From Podospora comata (taxonomy: Eukaryota; Ascomycota; Sordariomycetes; Sordariales; Podosporaceae), in contig CP071496.1 of the NCBI GenBank assembly GCA_017354895.1, positions 2,790,001-2,854,000 on the forward strand: DNA of 64,000 nucleotides, in the 5' to 3' direction. Below, in pieces: positions 35,963 to 46,350 of the stretch. Every line of letters starts with the position of its first letter. Position 1 is the stretch's first letter. The notes beneath the pieces were generated by a model that saw only the letters and a program-made list of their open reading frames with translations, had not been told where the DNA came from and searched no databases. The translations under genes and the position numbers were made by a program.

Positions 35963-36004
35963 CCACACCCATCGTCTCTCCACCCACACCCATCGTCTCT
36001 CCAT
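35963..36004 (+). repeat. 21-bp direct repeat, 2 copies
   Basis: Two head-to-tail copies share CCACACCCATCGTCTCT. Confidence 0.85.
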
Positions 36005-36734
36005 CCACGCGAAAAAAATAAAATTCGCCCATGCCCAGTATCCATACCCTCTGTCCATACCCACTCTCCATGCCATCCATCATATCACAACAACAGTAAC
36101 AATAACAACAAACGAGGATCAATGAACTGCACCCCAACCGGGGACCTCGCTGAGCATAGGTTCTTCAATCACTGCCGCACCCCCTTGAAGGGGGCGACGA
36201 GGCCGGGCGAGGCTGCGGTCCCAAGATCGTAGAACAATAACGTGACTCGAACATGCGACCTTGGTTTCCGACTAGCGAAACTCCTTGAGGAGCCCAGGCC
36301 GTCTCGACAGGTTGTGCCGTACGCAACGATACAGTCGTTGTGGTGCTGCCTTGATTTGGTGCAAACCCGACACCTAAAACCCCTCCTCCGGTGTCCCATC
36401 TCTTCCATGAGTAGGTTGAGCAGCATCATTACCCACTGCCACCATCAACAGCTGCCATCGTCGTCCAATCTCACCATCATCAAGCCTCGTCGTCATCCAC
36501 CATCACGATCACCATCATCCATCTTCACTCTGATCTCCCTCACCACATCCACACTCAACATCACCTGCCATCGTTAGCCATCACCACTGCCATCATCACC
36601 CTCTCCCACTACTCACCACATCACACCACACCTAACTCAAGACATCAACCACCCTTGTTGCAAATCTCAAAGTTCACTACTACATCCTACCTATCCAAAA
36701 GCACTACACAATCTGCATACATCATCACCAATCT

Positions 36735-36766
36735 GTCTCCATCTCCTCCATCTCCTCCATCTCCCC
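36735..36766 (+). repeat. (TCTCCTCCA)n short tandem tract
   Basis: About three and a half units of a nine-base CT-rich motif. Confidence 0.7.
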
Positions 36767-37126
36767 ACGTCAGGTGTGCTTCATCGCAACCCTCTCCTCA
36801 TCTCCGTCAACGATCTCCTTCGACTTCAAACTACACAAGAAAAAAACGTATGCATCCAACCCTCCATCAAAAAAACAAACACGAAAACCAACAAAGAAGA
36901 GAATCATCAAACACAACAAGAAATCCATTTGTAGTCCCATTTCCCACCAAACGCCACAACCAAAACTCAACTCAAATGCTACCATGCACAAGGACAGAAA
37001 AAAAGGTCATCGCTGAGCGAGGATTCTCAAACGTTGAAACGAACCGAAACGCGTCCCCATCCCCATCCTCACCTCTCAAGGGTATCTTGCCACTGCACAC
37101 GCCTCCCTCCAAACAATTGTCCCTAA

Positions 37127-38543
37127 TCACTCCTTCATCTTGACATAATTACTGGGGAAAATGCCGTGTTTCGTTCCAATCATGCCCGTCCTAAATCATC
37201 GTGTCAGCCTCAACCTCCAAACCATCTCATCTAATGTCAAACCTTACCACCAATCCGTAGCATTATCCGTCTTCTTCAAGACAGTAATCACATCCCCCTT
37301 CTTGAATCCCAAATCGCCCGGCTCCACCGCCTCAAAGGTAAACAGCGCAATAGCCTCATTCTTCTTCAACATGGCTTCCTTACCCGCGTAGTTCGGCTTC
37401 GGCGCCGCCGGCCGTCCAGGCGGAGCCTTCTTCTCTCCTGTCGCGGCCCCACCAAAAGAATTATCCGCATACGTGCTCGACCTCGACCCCTGCCCAAACG
37501 ATCTGGGCTCCTGATCATAAACCGGATCCTGCCACGTGGAAGATCTCTTGGGTGGCGCATAGTAATCTCCCTGTCCACTGCTCCCCGCAGGCACACTGTC
37601 CCGGTTCCTCGACTGCCCCTCCCCATAAGCTTGGCCAGTCTTGTTACCCCAGACAACCGGGTCTTCGTGGTCGTCATACACCGGTACGTCGTTGTACATT
37701 CTGTTGTCCATCGATCCACCGGCCGCCATACCGTTGAAAACTCGAGTGTTGAGGATGCTCATCAGGGGATAAGCCTGCGACGGTGGGCGCTCGGCTCCAG
37801 ACAGGAGTTCCCTCGCCGAGATCTGTCGGCCGTAGAGCTTAGCATTGGCGTCCTTGCGCTCGATAATGGCTGAGCCTTCGAGGGAGACACCGGCGAATAA
37901 TCCCTTTGTCTTGGAGTAGCTGAAGATACCGGCCACACTTCTCAGCGAGGCAGCGCCGGCAGCTTCTGCGTTCCTGCCTACAGGACCAGCAGCTATTGAC
38001 ACATTGCCGCCGAGTGTGAGGGAGCCAGCCTGGGAGAAGGTCTTGACAGCGCTGGCGTCATTGAGAATAAAGACGAAATCTGTCAGCTCGAAGCCTATCT
38101 GGCCACCAAAGCCAGCACCGCCGGTTGCGATTGCGGATGGGGCGCTCCAGGAGCCATCGGGGAGGCGGGCGACGACGAGGCCGGAGCCAAAACGGGCGGA
38201 TCCGAGAAAGCCTGCTTTGATCACAGTAAGAATAGCGAGGCCCTGTTGTGTAAGAATTGTTAGCCGGGGAGTTGACGGAGCCCGACAATGGCATGGCAGT
38301 TGGTTGCTTACCTTGGCGTTGGCGAGGACAGATGGCGGGATGACCTTCTCGGGTCCAAAGGCTTGTCTAGGGTCGATGAACGAGGAGAGGATCTTGCCGC
38401 ACTTTTTGCATTCGGCTGTGGGAGGAGGAAAGTGTCAGCTATCTGTCGAAGCAGAGATTGTGCCATCATCTTTGAGTCGCGGGATGCTCGGGATGCAAGT
38501 ACGCACAGGATAAGCTCGAAGGGAGCGGATTGTTGATTCCCAT
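37127..38543 (-). CDS. YSC84/LSB3-like: Ysc84-type lipid-binding protein with SH3 domain
   Basis: Four exons (38543-38507, 38415-38312, 38242-37248, 37190-37127) give 399 residues. Introns are 91, 69 and 57 nt, all phase-consistent with CTAAC/CTGAC branches. Family knowledge: yeast Ysc84/Lsb3 bind lipids and actin and act at cortical actin patches in endocytosis. The N-terminus MGINNPLPSSLSSECKKC and KVIPPSVLANAKGLAIL are family signatures. The SYLF/Ysc84 domain spans about 30-230 (GFLGSARFGSG, GGAGFGGQIGFELTDFVFIL, FAGVSLEGS). A proline/serine/tyrosine-rich linker leads to a C-terminal SH3 domain at about 340-399 (ALFTFEAVEPGDLGFKKGD, then TDWWTG and GIFPSNYVKM). The last 21 residues of SH3 lie in the fourth exon. 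It is divergent from the SNARE gene. Confidence 0.95.
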
Positions 38544-39691
38544 GGCTGCTGCTGTGTCGGGCGCAGGTGATCCTCAATGACCAAAGGGTAGAAGACGAAG
38601 AAAACAACAAATATTTCGAGTGGTGAAAGAAGAGGCTTTTTTGCTTTGTGGTCTCGTTACGGCAATCCGGCTTGCGCGGGGGGAGCGCTGCAGTCTAGGC
38701 AGAAAAGTAGCCAATGCTTGGTGGATTGATCAACTATCAAAAAAGCTCCCAGCAGGCGTGTCCTTGTCAGGGGATCTCAAAGATATTTCAAGGGCGATAA
38801 ACGATGTCGAAGGCCTTTCTAAAAATGCAAAGCAGCAATTGCCATTGCCGCGCGTCCAGTAAGTGGGCTGTGTATGAAAGGTGACAGTTTGGAGTTTGTG
38901 GTGGATGTTCCGGTTACTCTGCCTTGTGATCGACTCTCTCTCCCGCTCGTGGTTGCTGAGTGGCAGCTGGAAGCTTCCCCGCAATTGTTCCCTCGCGCAC
39001 ATGCCAAGCTAGAGCGACGGCCTCCATTTTGGCTTGGAAGACGGAATGCGCTTCCGGATCCCTTGTCGGCGGAGATAACAGGTTGATATCTTGACATGTG
39101 TAGATACTCTACTGAGAGCCTCTACAGTATCCCGGCTCTTCTGAAACCAGCATGTCCTGAAAACAACACCCGTGCAAAGTCCCGTTTATGTACGACATTC
39201 TTCAACTCCAAAAATATTCAACACCTGGCCCGTCCGTAGTTGACATCATAGGCGCAGTCCCCACCCACAGCCGCCCGCCGCCGCTGACAGTACGCAAGGC
39301 AACGCGCCACACTGTGACCTGTTCCGGGCCCCACAGAAAAGCGGCTTCAAGCAGGGACCCCAACATTTCATCCCGTCTCCGGCTGGCAAGTCACTGGCGC
39401 CAGCGCTTTCAGCCCCCTTTCTCCCCGTTCATGCATGCTGCGTAGACGCATTTGCCACAACTCCAGACGAACCCACGACGACACCCACTGCGCGCAACAC
39501 TATCGCGAGATTTTAACACGAACCCGTCTTCCGCCCAGACCCCGCGATCATCCTGCCCCGAATCCCTGGCCCGCGCCCACGACCGACCCAACTGTGAAAC
39601 ATCCTGTCTCCCCCCTCCCGACAAGCCGCAAGAACAAAGCCCCCAGGCACCACCCTCACCACCACACCTCCCATCCACACCCTCAGTCAAA
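38544..39691. promoter_or_regulatory. shared divergent promoter region
   Basis: 1.15 kb between the starts of the Ysc84 gene (minus) and the SNARE gene (plus). No gene lies in it. The 200 bases before the SNARE start are C/A-rich on the plus strand, as is usual for fungal 5' leaders. Confidence 0.5.
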
Positions 39692-40057
39692 ATGTCCGAA
39701 TCCTACGAACGCGAACGCCAAAACAATGCCCGCCTCGACGAGCTCTCCGCCAAAGTCTCCGCCCTCCGCGGCGTAACAATCGACATCTATGACCACGCCC
39801 GCAACCATGAGCTCATCGACTCCAGCGTACGTCCCTTTTCCTCCTCCCAGCACAACCCAAACAACCAAGCAAACTAACACTTATTCTCCCATTCATAGAC
39901 CGAAACCTTCTCCTCAATGGGCACCCAACTCAAGGGCTCAGCCGGCAGACTAGGCCGCATGGCCGCCAGCGGGAACAAAGTCGCCATTCTCAAACTGTCA
40001 GGGATATTGATCGGCGCGTTTCTGGTGCTGTATTACCTCTCGAGGTTGATGTTCTGA
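39692..40057 (+). CDS. SFT1-like: Golgi Qc-SNARE, Sft1/Bet1-like
   Basis: Exons 39692-39826 and 39899-40057 join at a 72-nt phase-0 intron (GTACGT donor, CTAAC branch, CATAG acceptor) to give 97 residues, the same size as yeast Sft1. Family knowledge: Sft1 and Bet1 are tail-anchored SNAREs for retrograde intra-Golgi and ER-to-Golgi fusion. The SNARE heptads run from NARLDELSAKVSALRGVTIDI through DSSTETFSSMGTQLKGSAGRL. The C-terminal anchor is ILKLSGILIGAFLVLYYLSRL, with only two residues after it. Size and the absence of a long N-terminal head favour Sft1 over Bet1. The gene ends 614 bp from the convergent ArfGAP gene. Confidence 0.92.
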
Positions 40058-40671
40058 GCATGCAAATACGATGAGATGGTGTGATGGAGGGGAAGCAGAG
40101 TCGTCAAATGAGGGCATACATCGGCAATAAAACACTGGGCTTTATCAGGAAGGAAAGGCGAGGACGCAGGGTGGATAATATCGAAAGTGAAGCCGGGATG
40201 AAGGCGAGGAGTGCAGGACGACGTTGACACGGGGATATACCACTCGAGATTATATCGTTTGTATTTGTTTCTATGGGATCGCGCTCCTGATAACAGAGAG
40301 CGCAGGGCATAGCACATGGCGTTTGGGGTTTGGGTCGGGGCGGTTGGCTACAGTAAACTCATTTATATCAACCAACACTTTTCGGTTTCATTTCTAATAG
40401 TGGTGCACATTAGTAACATTGTGATATCTCGTACATCCTGAACCCAGTCTACCCGCCCTACACCTACACATGCAAATAACATTACAAACACGATGCCACG
40501 CTTTTTGATGTGTCTGCCCTCCTCTTCTCCCAACCAAGTCGCACCCTAAAAAAATTACTATGCAAGGACCCCAGTGTATAAACGAACGTCATGATTAAAA
40601 GTTGGCTATAGGGATTATCCTGGCTGGATATGTAGATTCAGGGGTAGTCTTCCCAGCCCCCTGGAATCCAT
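40058..40671. other. convergent 3' intergenic region
   Basis: A 614-bp shared 3' region of the SNARE and ArfGAP genes. No other feature is supported. Confidence 0.5.
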
Positions 40672-42414
40672 TCACTGCCAGACATTGTTGAACAAGTCAC
40701 TGTCGCCACCGGGCACAGCCGGCTTGGATGTGCTGGTAGAAGTGGTGCCGCTTGTCCAACCGCCAAACTCCTCGTCCGCAGTGACCTTCGGAGCAGGGGC
40801 AAAACCACCTGATGCGCTGGGCACGATGGGTTGGCTGGAGAAGGAGCCCCAGCCAAAGTCATTCGAGGTCGAGGTCGTCACCTTTGGGGGCTCTGGCTTG
40901 GCGGGTTCGTCAGAAGCCCAGGCGTTTCCACCCCAGACATCAGCACCAGAGAAGCCGCTGCCGCCAAAAGAGCCAAGGGTGTTAGAGGTGGCTACTGGCG
41001 CGGGGGCGGGAGCTGGGGCGGGCTTTGGCTGGCTGATATTGAATACGGAGGAAGAGGTCATTGGGGGAGACGACACCGCAGGCTTAGGGGCGGGGGCTGG
41101 CTGAGAAGGTGCTGGCGAGGAAAAGTCGAAGAGGTCCCCAAGGGCAGCAGAGGCCGGTGCGGCGGCCGGTTTAGGAGCAGCCGCGGGGGAGGAGACGGAG
41201 CCCCACCCAGAAAGCCCACCGATGGACGACTTGGATTGATGAGTTGATGTGGCTGGCTTGGAGTCGAAGAAGCTGCCGCCGCTCAAACCAGAGAAGGCCG
41301 AAGAGCTGCTGGTTGTCTGAGCCGCAGGGCGAGGGGAGCTGAAACTTCCAAGACTAGAGAAGGCATCGACTTGGGCGGGCTTGGGAGCCGTAGAGTTTCC
41401 AAAGCTCAAGTTGCTGAAGGCATCGTTGAGCCCACCAAAGGAACCCTGGGTCTGTGACATCCCTGTCGGGGATCCCAGACCGCTAAATGATCCCGAAGAG
41501 GCATGAGATACTGGCTGTTGAGGAGCCTGTGGTTGAGGTCGTGGCGCGGCTGCGTACAGTGAAAGAATCGACTGCTTGAGATCTGGTCGGGATTGGCCTC
41601 CAGCGCTTGGTGTGCCAGTCGTGCTGGCTGGTCGAGGGGGCGCCGCAGTTTCCGAGCCCAAGAAATCCAAACCCAGCAGCGAATCCTTGGTGTTTGTCGC
41701 CTTCGGAGGAGCAGGGTCGGCTTTGGGAGGCACCTTGGACGCTGTTGGTCCGACGGTACTAGCTCTCGGTGGTGGTACAGAGGCAAGGCCACCACCGATC
41801 AAGTCCTCTTGTGGTGGGGCGGCACGTCTTGGGGTCGACGACTGACCGATAGAGCTCTTCCGAGTCGATTCCCTCCGCTCAATATTTTGCTTCTCCTTGA
41901 CCACGCTCAGGGGAACATCGTCATCGCCATCGGCATCCAACGTAGCAGGGTCCGGCATCGGTCCGTCCATTACCCATCTCTTCAGTTCGTATTTGGTGCG
42001 GATGAAGTTCTCGATCTTTGCCTCGCTGGGCACATGGCCAGGGGCCAACTTTGCTTCCCAATATTTGTTCGCGCGGGCATTTCCCCAGTTCAATACACTC
42101 TGTAGTTGTTCATCGGTCCAGGAGTCGAGGTCGACAGACTTGACACGGCTGATGTGTGTACCCATGCCACGGTGGATGCCCGAGCATCGGATGCATACGA
42201 AGACGCCCAGATTCCAACTGGCCCATCTTGGATCTGTTGATTTAAGGGGTCAATATGGCTTGACAAACATAGAGGAATGATGGGTGGGAAACCTACGTTT
42301 GTTGCGCTTGCAGTCAGCGCACACCTTATTGGCCTCCAATTTCAGAAGGCTCTTGATGGTTTGCTGGTTTTGGAGTGCCCGATCGGCTCCAGGATTTGCC
42401 GGCCGTCGAGACAT
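40672..42414 (-). CDS. AGE2-like: ArfGAP, Age2/SMAP type
   Basis: Exons 42414-42297 and 42233-40672 join at a 63-nt intron (GTAGGT donor, AACAG acceptor) to give 559 residues. Family knowledge: stimulates GTP hydrolysis on Arf in post-Golgi and endosomal trafficking. The zinc finger has Cys32, Cys35, Cys53 and Cys56, with one more residue in the spacer than the commonest ArfGAP spacing, and the arginine finger is Arg61 in CSGIHRGMG. HISRVKSVDLDSWTDEQL completes the domain by about 130. The rest is a long disordered tail rich in S, G, P and F with repeated FxxLxSF-like pieces (AFSSLGSFSSP, LGDLFDFSSP, NTLGSFGGSGF) and a final DLFNNVWQ. The DLFDF segment may bind coat or adaptor proteins (inference). 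Confidence 0.93.
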
Positions 42415-43222
42415 GGCGGGCTGTTTTGTTTTGGCAATGTAGAATAGGAAACCGAAGAATCTCGAAGAACAGGTAGATAATTTCGTGGGCAGATTCAAAA
42501 TCGCGGGCGTGCCTTTCAGGTGCCTGAAGCCAGATGGCGCTGGAAACAATGCGACAAGGTTACCGGCTGAAGAGGGGCCGCCCAACGCCCCTTATTGATA
42601 ACCCGCTAAGTGGATTTTGAATAGACCGCTATAAGATGGATACAACGATATTTAGGTAGCCGCATATTCTCCACCACCTTCAAGCTTCGCCCAGTTCCCA
42701 CCACCCAACATCGACAGTATAAATCCGTATCACGGCTCTTATACTCTCTATGGGATCTCAGTAGTCCTGCGATTCAATTTCGAATCATTCTCAACAAGGT
42801 GCCACAGACGCGGACAGTATGTACAACAAGAAAGTCACTGTAGACCTACCCATGTATGTTCAAAAAAGCTTAAACAGACAACACTGCTCCTCCCGAGGGG
42901 CGAGCAGTGACGCAACCAGTTCGAGATTCCAAATAATGACCTTTAAAGAATATTGATAAATGGCACCCTCCAACGTTCACTCTCACTGCTACATTAGACC
43001 CTCTCCAAATCCAAATACCCGTTGATTCCAAACTCACAGCCAAACCGGCTTTGTCTCATCGCTCCCTAAAAACCACCGATTTGTCAGTGACCAGCCCCGC
43101 TGTATTCCAACCGATTCTCACTCACAGCTTTTAAAGCTTCCGATCTGAGGCCCCCAAGCCCATCCATATAAACCGCATCTCATAACCCCAACCCCTCTCA
43201 CACATTCTTTAAACTCATTCTC
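42415..43222. promoter_or_regulatory. shared divergent promoter region
   Basis: 808 bp between the ArfGAP and MsrB starts. No ORF worth calling. The last 60 bases before MsrB are C/T-rich, a typical fungal leader. Confidence 0.45.
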
Positions 43223-43870
43223 ATGCGCTCAACACTCACCCGTCTATTCTACACCCTCTCCCACCTAACCCGCACCTCTGCACCCCTTCGTAACACTTGC
43301 TCCCTCCGCTCCGGCCCTCCACCACTGAAATCCTCCATGCCCGTCATCCCCTCCTTCCTCGCCAGCCTCTTCGGAACAACCGCCGCCTCCAACATGTCGT
43401 CATCATCATCCTACCCAGACGAACGAACACCAGACCAGTGGCGCGCAGTCCTAAACAAGGAACAATTCCGCATCCTCCGCGAAAAGGGCACCGAACCTCC
43501 CGGCTCCGGCAAGTTCGACAAGCACTACCCCACAACCGGAGTCTACACCTGCGCCGGCTGCCACGCCCCCCTCTATAAGGCCTCGCACAAGTTCTCCTCG
43601 GGCTGCGGCTGGCCCGCCTACTTTGACTCCATCCCCGGAGCCGTCACCCGCCACGAGGACCGCGCCTTCGGCATGCTCCGCACCGAGATTGTCTGCAGCA
43701 ACTGCGGCGGCCACCTCGGCCACGTCTTCAAGGGGGAAGGCTTCCCCACCCCTACTGACGAGCGTCACTGTGTGAACAGTGTTAGTCTGAGTTTTAGTCC
43801 GGATGATGAGCCTGTCAAGAAGAAGGAGCAGGAGGAGACAAAAGAAAGGGAGGATAAGAGTAAGGTGTAA
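43223..43870 (+). CDS. msrB: peptide-methionine (R)-S-oxide reductase (MsrB)
   Basis: One exon, 215 residues. It reduces the R-form of methionine sulfoxide in proteins, an oxidative-repair role. The SelR domain spans about 65-195. Zinc ligands are Cys110/Cys113 (CAGC) and Cys158/Cys161 (CSNC), the catalytic residue is Cys183 in RHCVNSVSL, and the probable resolving residue is Cys128 in SSGCGWP. The first 57 residues are rich in R, S, T and L without acids, as in a mitochondrial presequence. The internal Met58 begins just before the conserved domain, so leaky scanning could give a cytosolic form. The C-terminus is a lysine/glutamate-rich extension. It ends 118 bp from the convergent neighbour. 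Confidence 0.96.
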   Translation: MRSTLTRLFYTLSHLTRTSAPLRNTCSLRSGPPPLKSSMPVIPSFLASLFGTTAASNMSSSSSYPDERTPDQWRAVLNKEQFRILREKGTEPPGSGKFDKHYPTTGVYTCAGCHAPLYKASHKFSSGCGWPAYFDSIPGAVTRHEDRAFGMLRTEIVCSNCGGHLGHVFKGEGFPTPTDERHCVNSVSLSFSPDDEPVKKKEQEETKEREDKSKV

Positions 43871-43988
43871 TAAGGGTTGATATTAATAGTTACTTTTTGT
43901 TTTTGTCTGCTCATGTGTCCAGCCGTGATTTTTCCAGCTGTCTCTCCTCAAATGAAACTCAAGAAATTCGAGCCAGATACACACTCAT

Positions 43989-45576
43989 TTACATATTCTC
44001 CACATCCCTCATCTCCCTCACTGTCGAAGCAACCACTCTAGTCCATCTTCTGATAAACTCCTCCTGGAAGCCCGACAACACTCTAAATGCCTCTTCCGGA
44101 TCATCCACCCCAGCAATCGCATTCCTCCCCTTCTCCATCATATCCTCCCATAACCTCGTCGCATCAACCAGCCCTTCCTGTTGTATCTGCGAGATGCGCA
44201 GCAGTGCCTGCATATTGATTCTCCCCGAGTCCGGAGGGGTATGCTTTTGTTGTGCTTTCCTATACGGAACTATTTCTGTCGAGGTATTTGGATGTGCAGG
44301 CACCATTGCAGTACTCGTGGCTGACCTAGTCGATGCCACCGTGGTGATCGCGGTCTGTTGGCTAGATGCCTCTCCAGCTTCTTCCTCCTCTGGTATTCTC
44401 AAACCCCCGAACGGTCGTGACGAAGGGTCTTCATAGTCTGACGTAAGAGTCGACGCTTGCGAAATGGTCTCTTGGCTCTCTGATTCACTAATAATTGTCT
44501 GCACTCGCTGGAGAAGCCTCCTGGGCACGGATACAGAATAGGAAGAGTCCGGAAGAGGATGTGGGTTGGATATTCCACTGCTAGGCGATTGGGTTGTTTG
44601 GTGGTTATCGTCGAGATGTTTCCCAGGAGCAGAGCCATGCCCTCCTCGAGAGGGTTGGCTTTTCCGTGACCTTGATCGAGAAGACGAAGATGACCCGAGT
44701 TTGCTAACCTTGTATATGCCCGCTCCGAGTACTCCAGGGATTCCAATGGTTGTTGCTGCCGGGGATGGCATCACTGGAGGCGGCCACTGTCCTTGAGATT
44801 GATAACCACCAGGATATCCCACCGGTTGACTTGCAGATCGCTGATAGGTGAGTTGATCTGGTGCTGCGTTGGGATAGTGATATGGTGGATTTGGTGCAAT
44901 TGAATATGGTGGGCTTGAGCTGTAAGGATGTGAGTGGTTTGATGAGCTGTATGGCGAGCTGCGTGGTGGCAGTGGGGGAGACATGGCGTTTGGAGTCGGG
45001 TGGTAGTAGACGTTTTGTGATTGACTGTAAGGCTGGCTCCAAGAATAACTCTGATCCTGCCGCAATTCCTCTTGATAACAGTCGACATTTATCCCTAAAT
45101 CATCAAATTCCTTCAAGACAGTCTCAAAGTCCGAAGCAACTTTGAGAGTGGCTCTGAGTATTGAGAATCCCTGGGGCACTGAGCATCAGTTTCTGAATAT
45201 ACGACATGCCACCAATACTTACATCTTGAGTGTTGGAAGGATATCGAACATAAAGAACAGGTTCATGTTGGGCGCGGCGTATGAATTGCTCTGGTGCACC
45301 GTTGTCTGTAGGCTCCTCCGACGGACGAAAGTCTGCAAGGTCGAGCTTGACCAGTTCCTCAGCCCTGTCTTTAACATGGACCATCAAGTAATTTCGCCAT
45401 AGAGGCATCCGAAGTCGCGAGCCATCGACTGGTCTACGAGGAACAAGATCGAGTTGCGGCTTCAGCACAAGCTGCGGGTCTTTATAGAAGCTTGATCTGC
45501 CATTAAAGCGGACATCCTGCAATTCGAATCTGCGTATTGGTCTTCTAGGCTGTGGCGTGGGCTTCGCAGCAGGCAT
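43989..45576 (-). CDS. uncharacterised 511-residue protein
   Basis: Exons 45576-45223 and 45170-43989 join at a 52-nt phase-0 intron (GTAAGT donor, CTGAT branch, CCCAG acceptor). The first 150 residues are ordered-looking: an RRPIRRFELQDVRF start, then SSFYKDPQLVLKPQLDLVPRR, and DFETVLKEFDDLGINVDCYQEE after the intron. A long S/P/Y-rich disordered middle follows. The C-terminal 90 residues are helical and charged (INMQALLRISQIQQEGLVDA, then EEFIRRWTRVVASTVREMRDV). There is no transmembrane segment or catalytic motif. I do not recognise the family; it looks like a conserved filamentous-fungal protein. It shares a 774-bp divergent promoter with the RSC9 gene. Confidence 0.8.
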
Positions 45577-46350
45577 GGCCGGATATTTGGAGCGCGAGGA
45601 ACATTGGGAGAGAGGGTTGATGCAAGTCGAAGAACATTCATGACATGTTCAAAAGACAAGGTCTCAATTCATTGCTGGCCCCCCAATTATGCGCTTCAAA
45701 CTCAACAGCCGGACTTTATTACCCCACACAGCAGGTTTTATGGGAAGGTACGATGAAGGCCATCCCGTCATCTTGGAAGGCACGACTGAGTTTCATGTGG
45801 AGCGAAGGACGGAGGAAGGGAGGTTGATGGTAAGCCCTTAGCTTAGCAACTGGTGTAGGTAAAGTACCGGATATATATGCAGCCATTCTGATGCAAATAC
45901 ATGGGAAATAAAGGAACAATCCCCCTTGGAACCCCATTTCATTCATCTCATCCTTAGGCCTCCAAATGGTCAAGAGAGCAGGTGTGAGAGGTTGAGAGCA
46001 TTAAGGGGAGAGGTGCTCCTCTGTATGGTCTGTGCATGTAACACGACGGTGGTGGTCCGTGCGTCTCTTGGCATATATCTCCAGCCATCGTTGCTCGCCA
46101 AAAAATCCCAGTGCACGTCAATTGAAGTCAGCAACCCGCGTCGCATCACGGCAGCTGGCTGGAGACAAAACACCACCTGTTTTCTCGACCAACATTTCTA
46201 CATTCTTCACAGCAGTCACGTTTCCGATTCCAGGTAGCGGAACTGATTACCGCATGGTATAGCGAATTATAACACTAGAACCCGATCACTGTCAATTCCC
46301 CAGCACACTCGACAGCATCTGGACGCTGAGCTGCGTCTCGATGCGCCAAG
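45577..46350. promoter_or_regulatory. shared divergent promoter region with a uORF
   Basis: 774 bp between two divergent starts. Ten bases before the RSC9-like ATG there is an out-of-frame ATG (46341) that opens an 11-residue frame ending at 46376, overlapping the main start. Its context is weak, whereas the main start has A at -3 and G at +4. Confidence 0.5.

Larger units (their letters stand above)
33621..37126. other. 3.5 kb intergenic stretch
   Basis: No protein gene is supported. Sequence from about 35820 to 37130 is pyrimidine-poor on one strand and of low complexity (CATCACCAC-type and CTCCAT-type tracts), which opens long meaningless frames. It contains a tRNA-Glu-like 3' half (35529-35570), a 21-bp direct repeat (35963-36004) and an isolated CCCTAACCCT at 34381-34390. 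Confidence 0.5.

Noticed and set aside
36231-36310. tRNA-like sequence on the minus strand with GTTCGAGTC
   Set aside because: The T-arm is nearly paired, but the anticodon loop has no proper size and no acceptor stem matches.
36655-37143. 162-codon serine/proline/threonine-rich frame
   Set aside because: An artefact of C/A-rich low-complexity DNA next to the 3' end of the Ysc84 gene.
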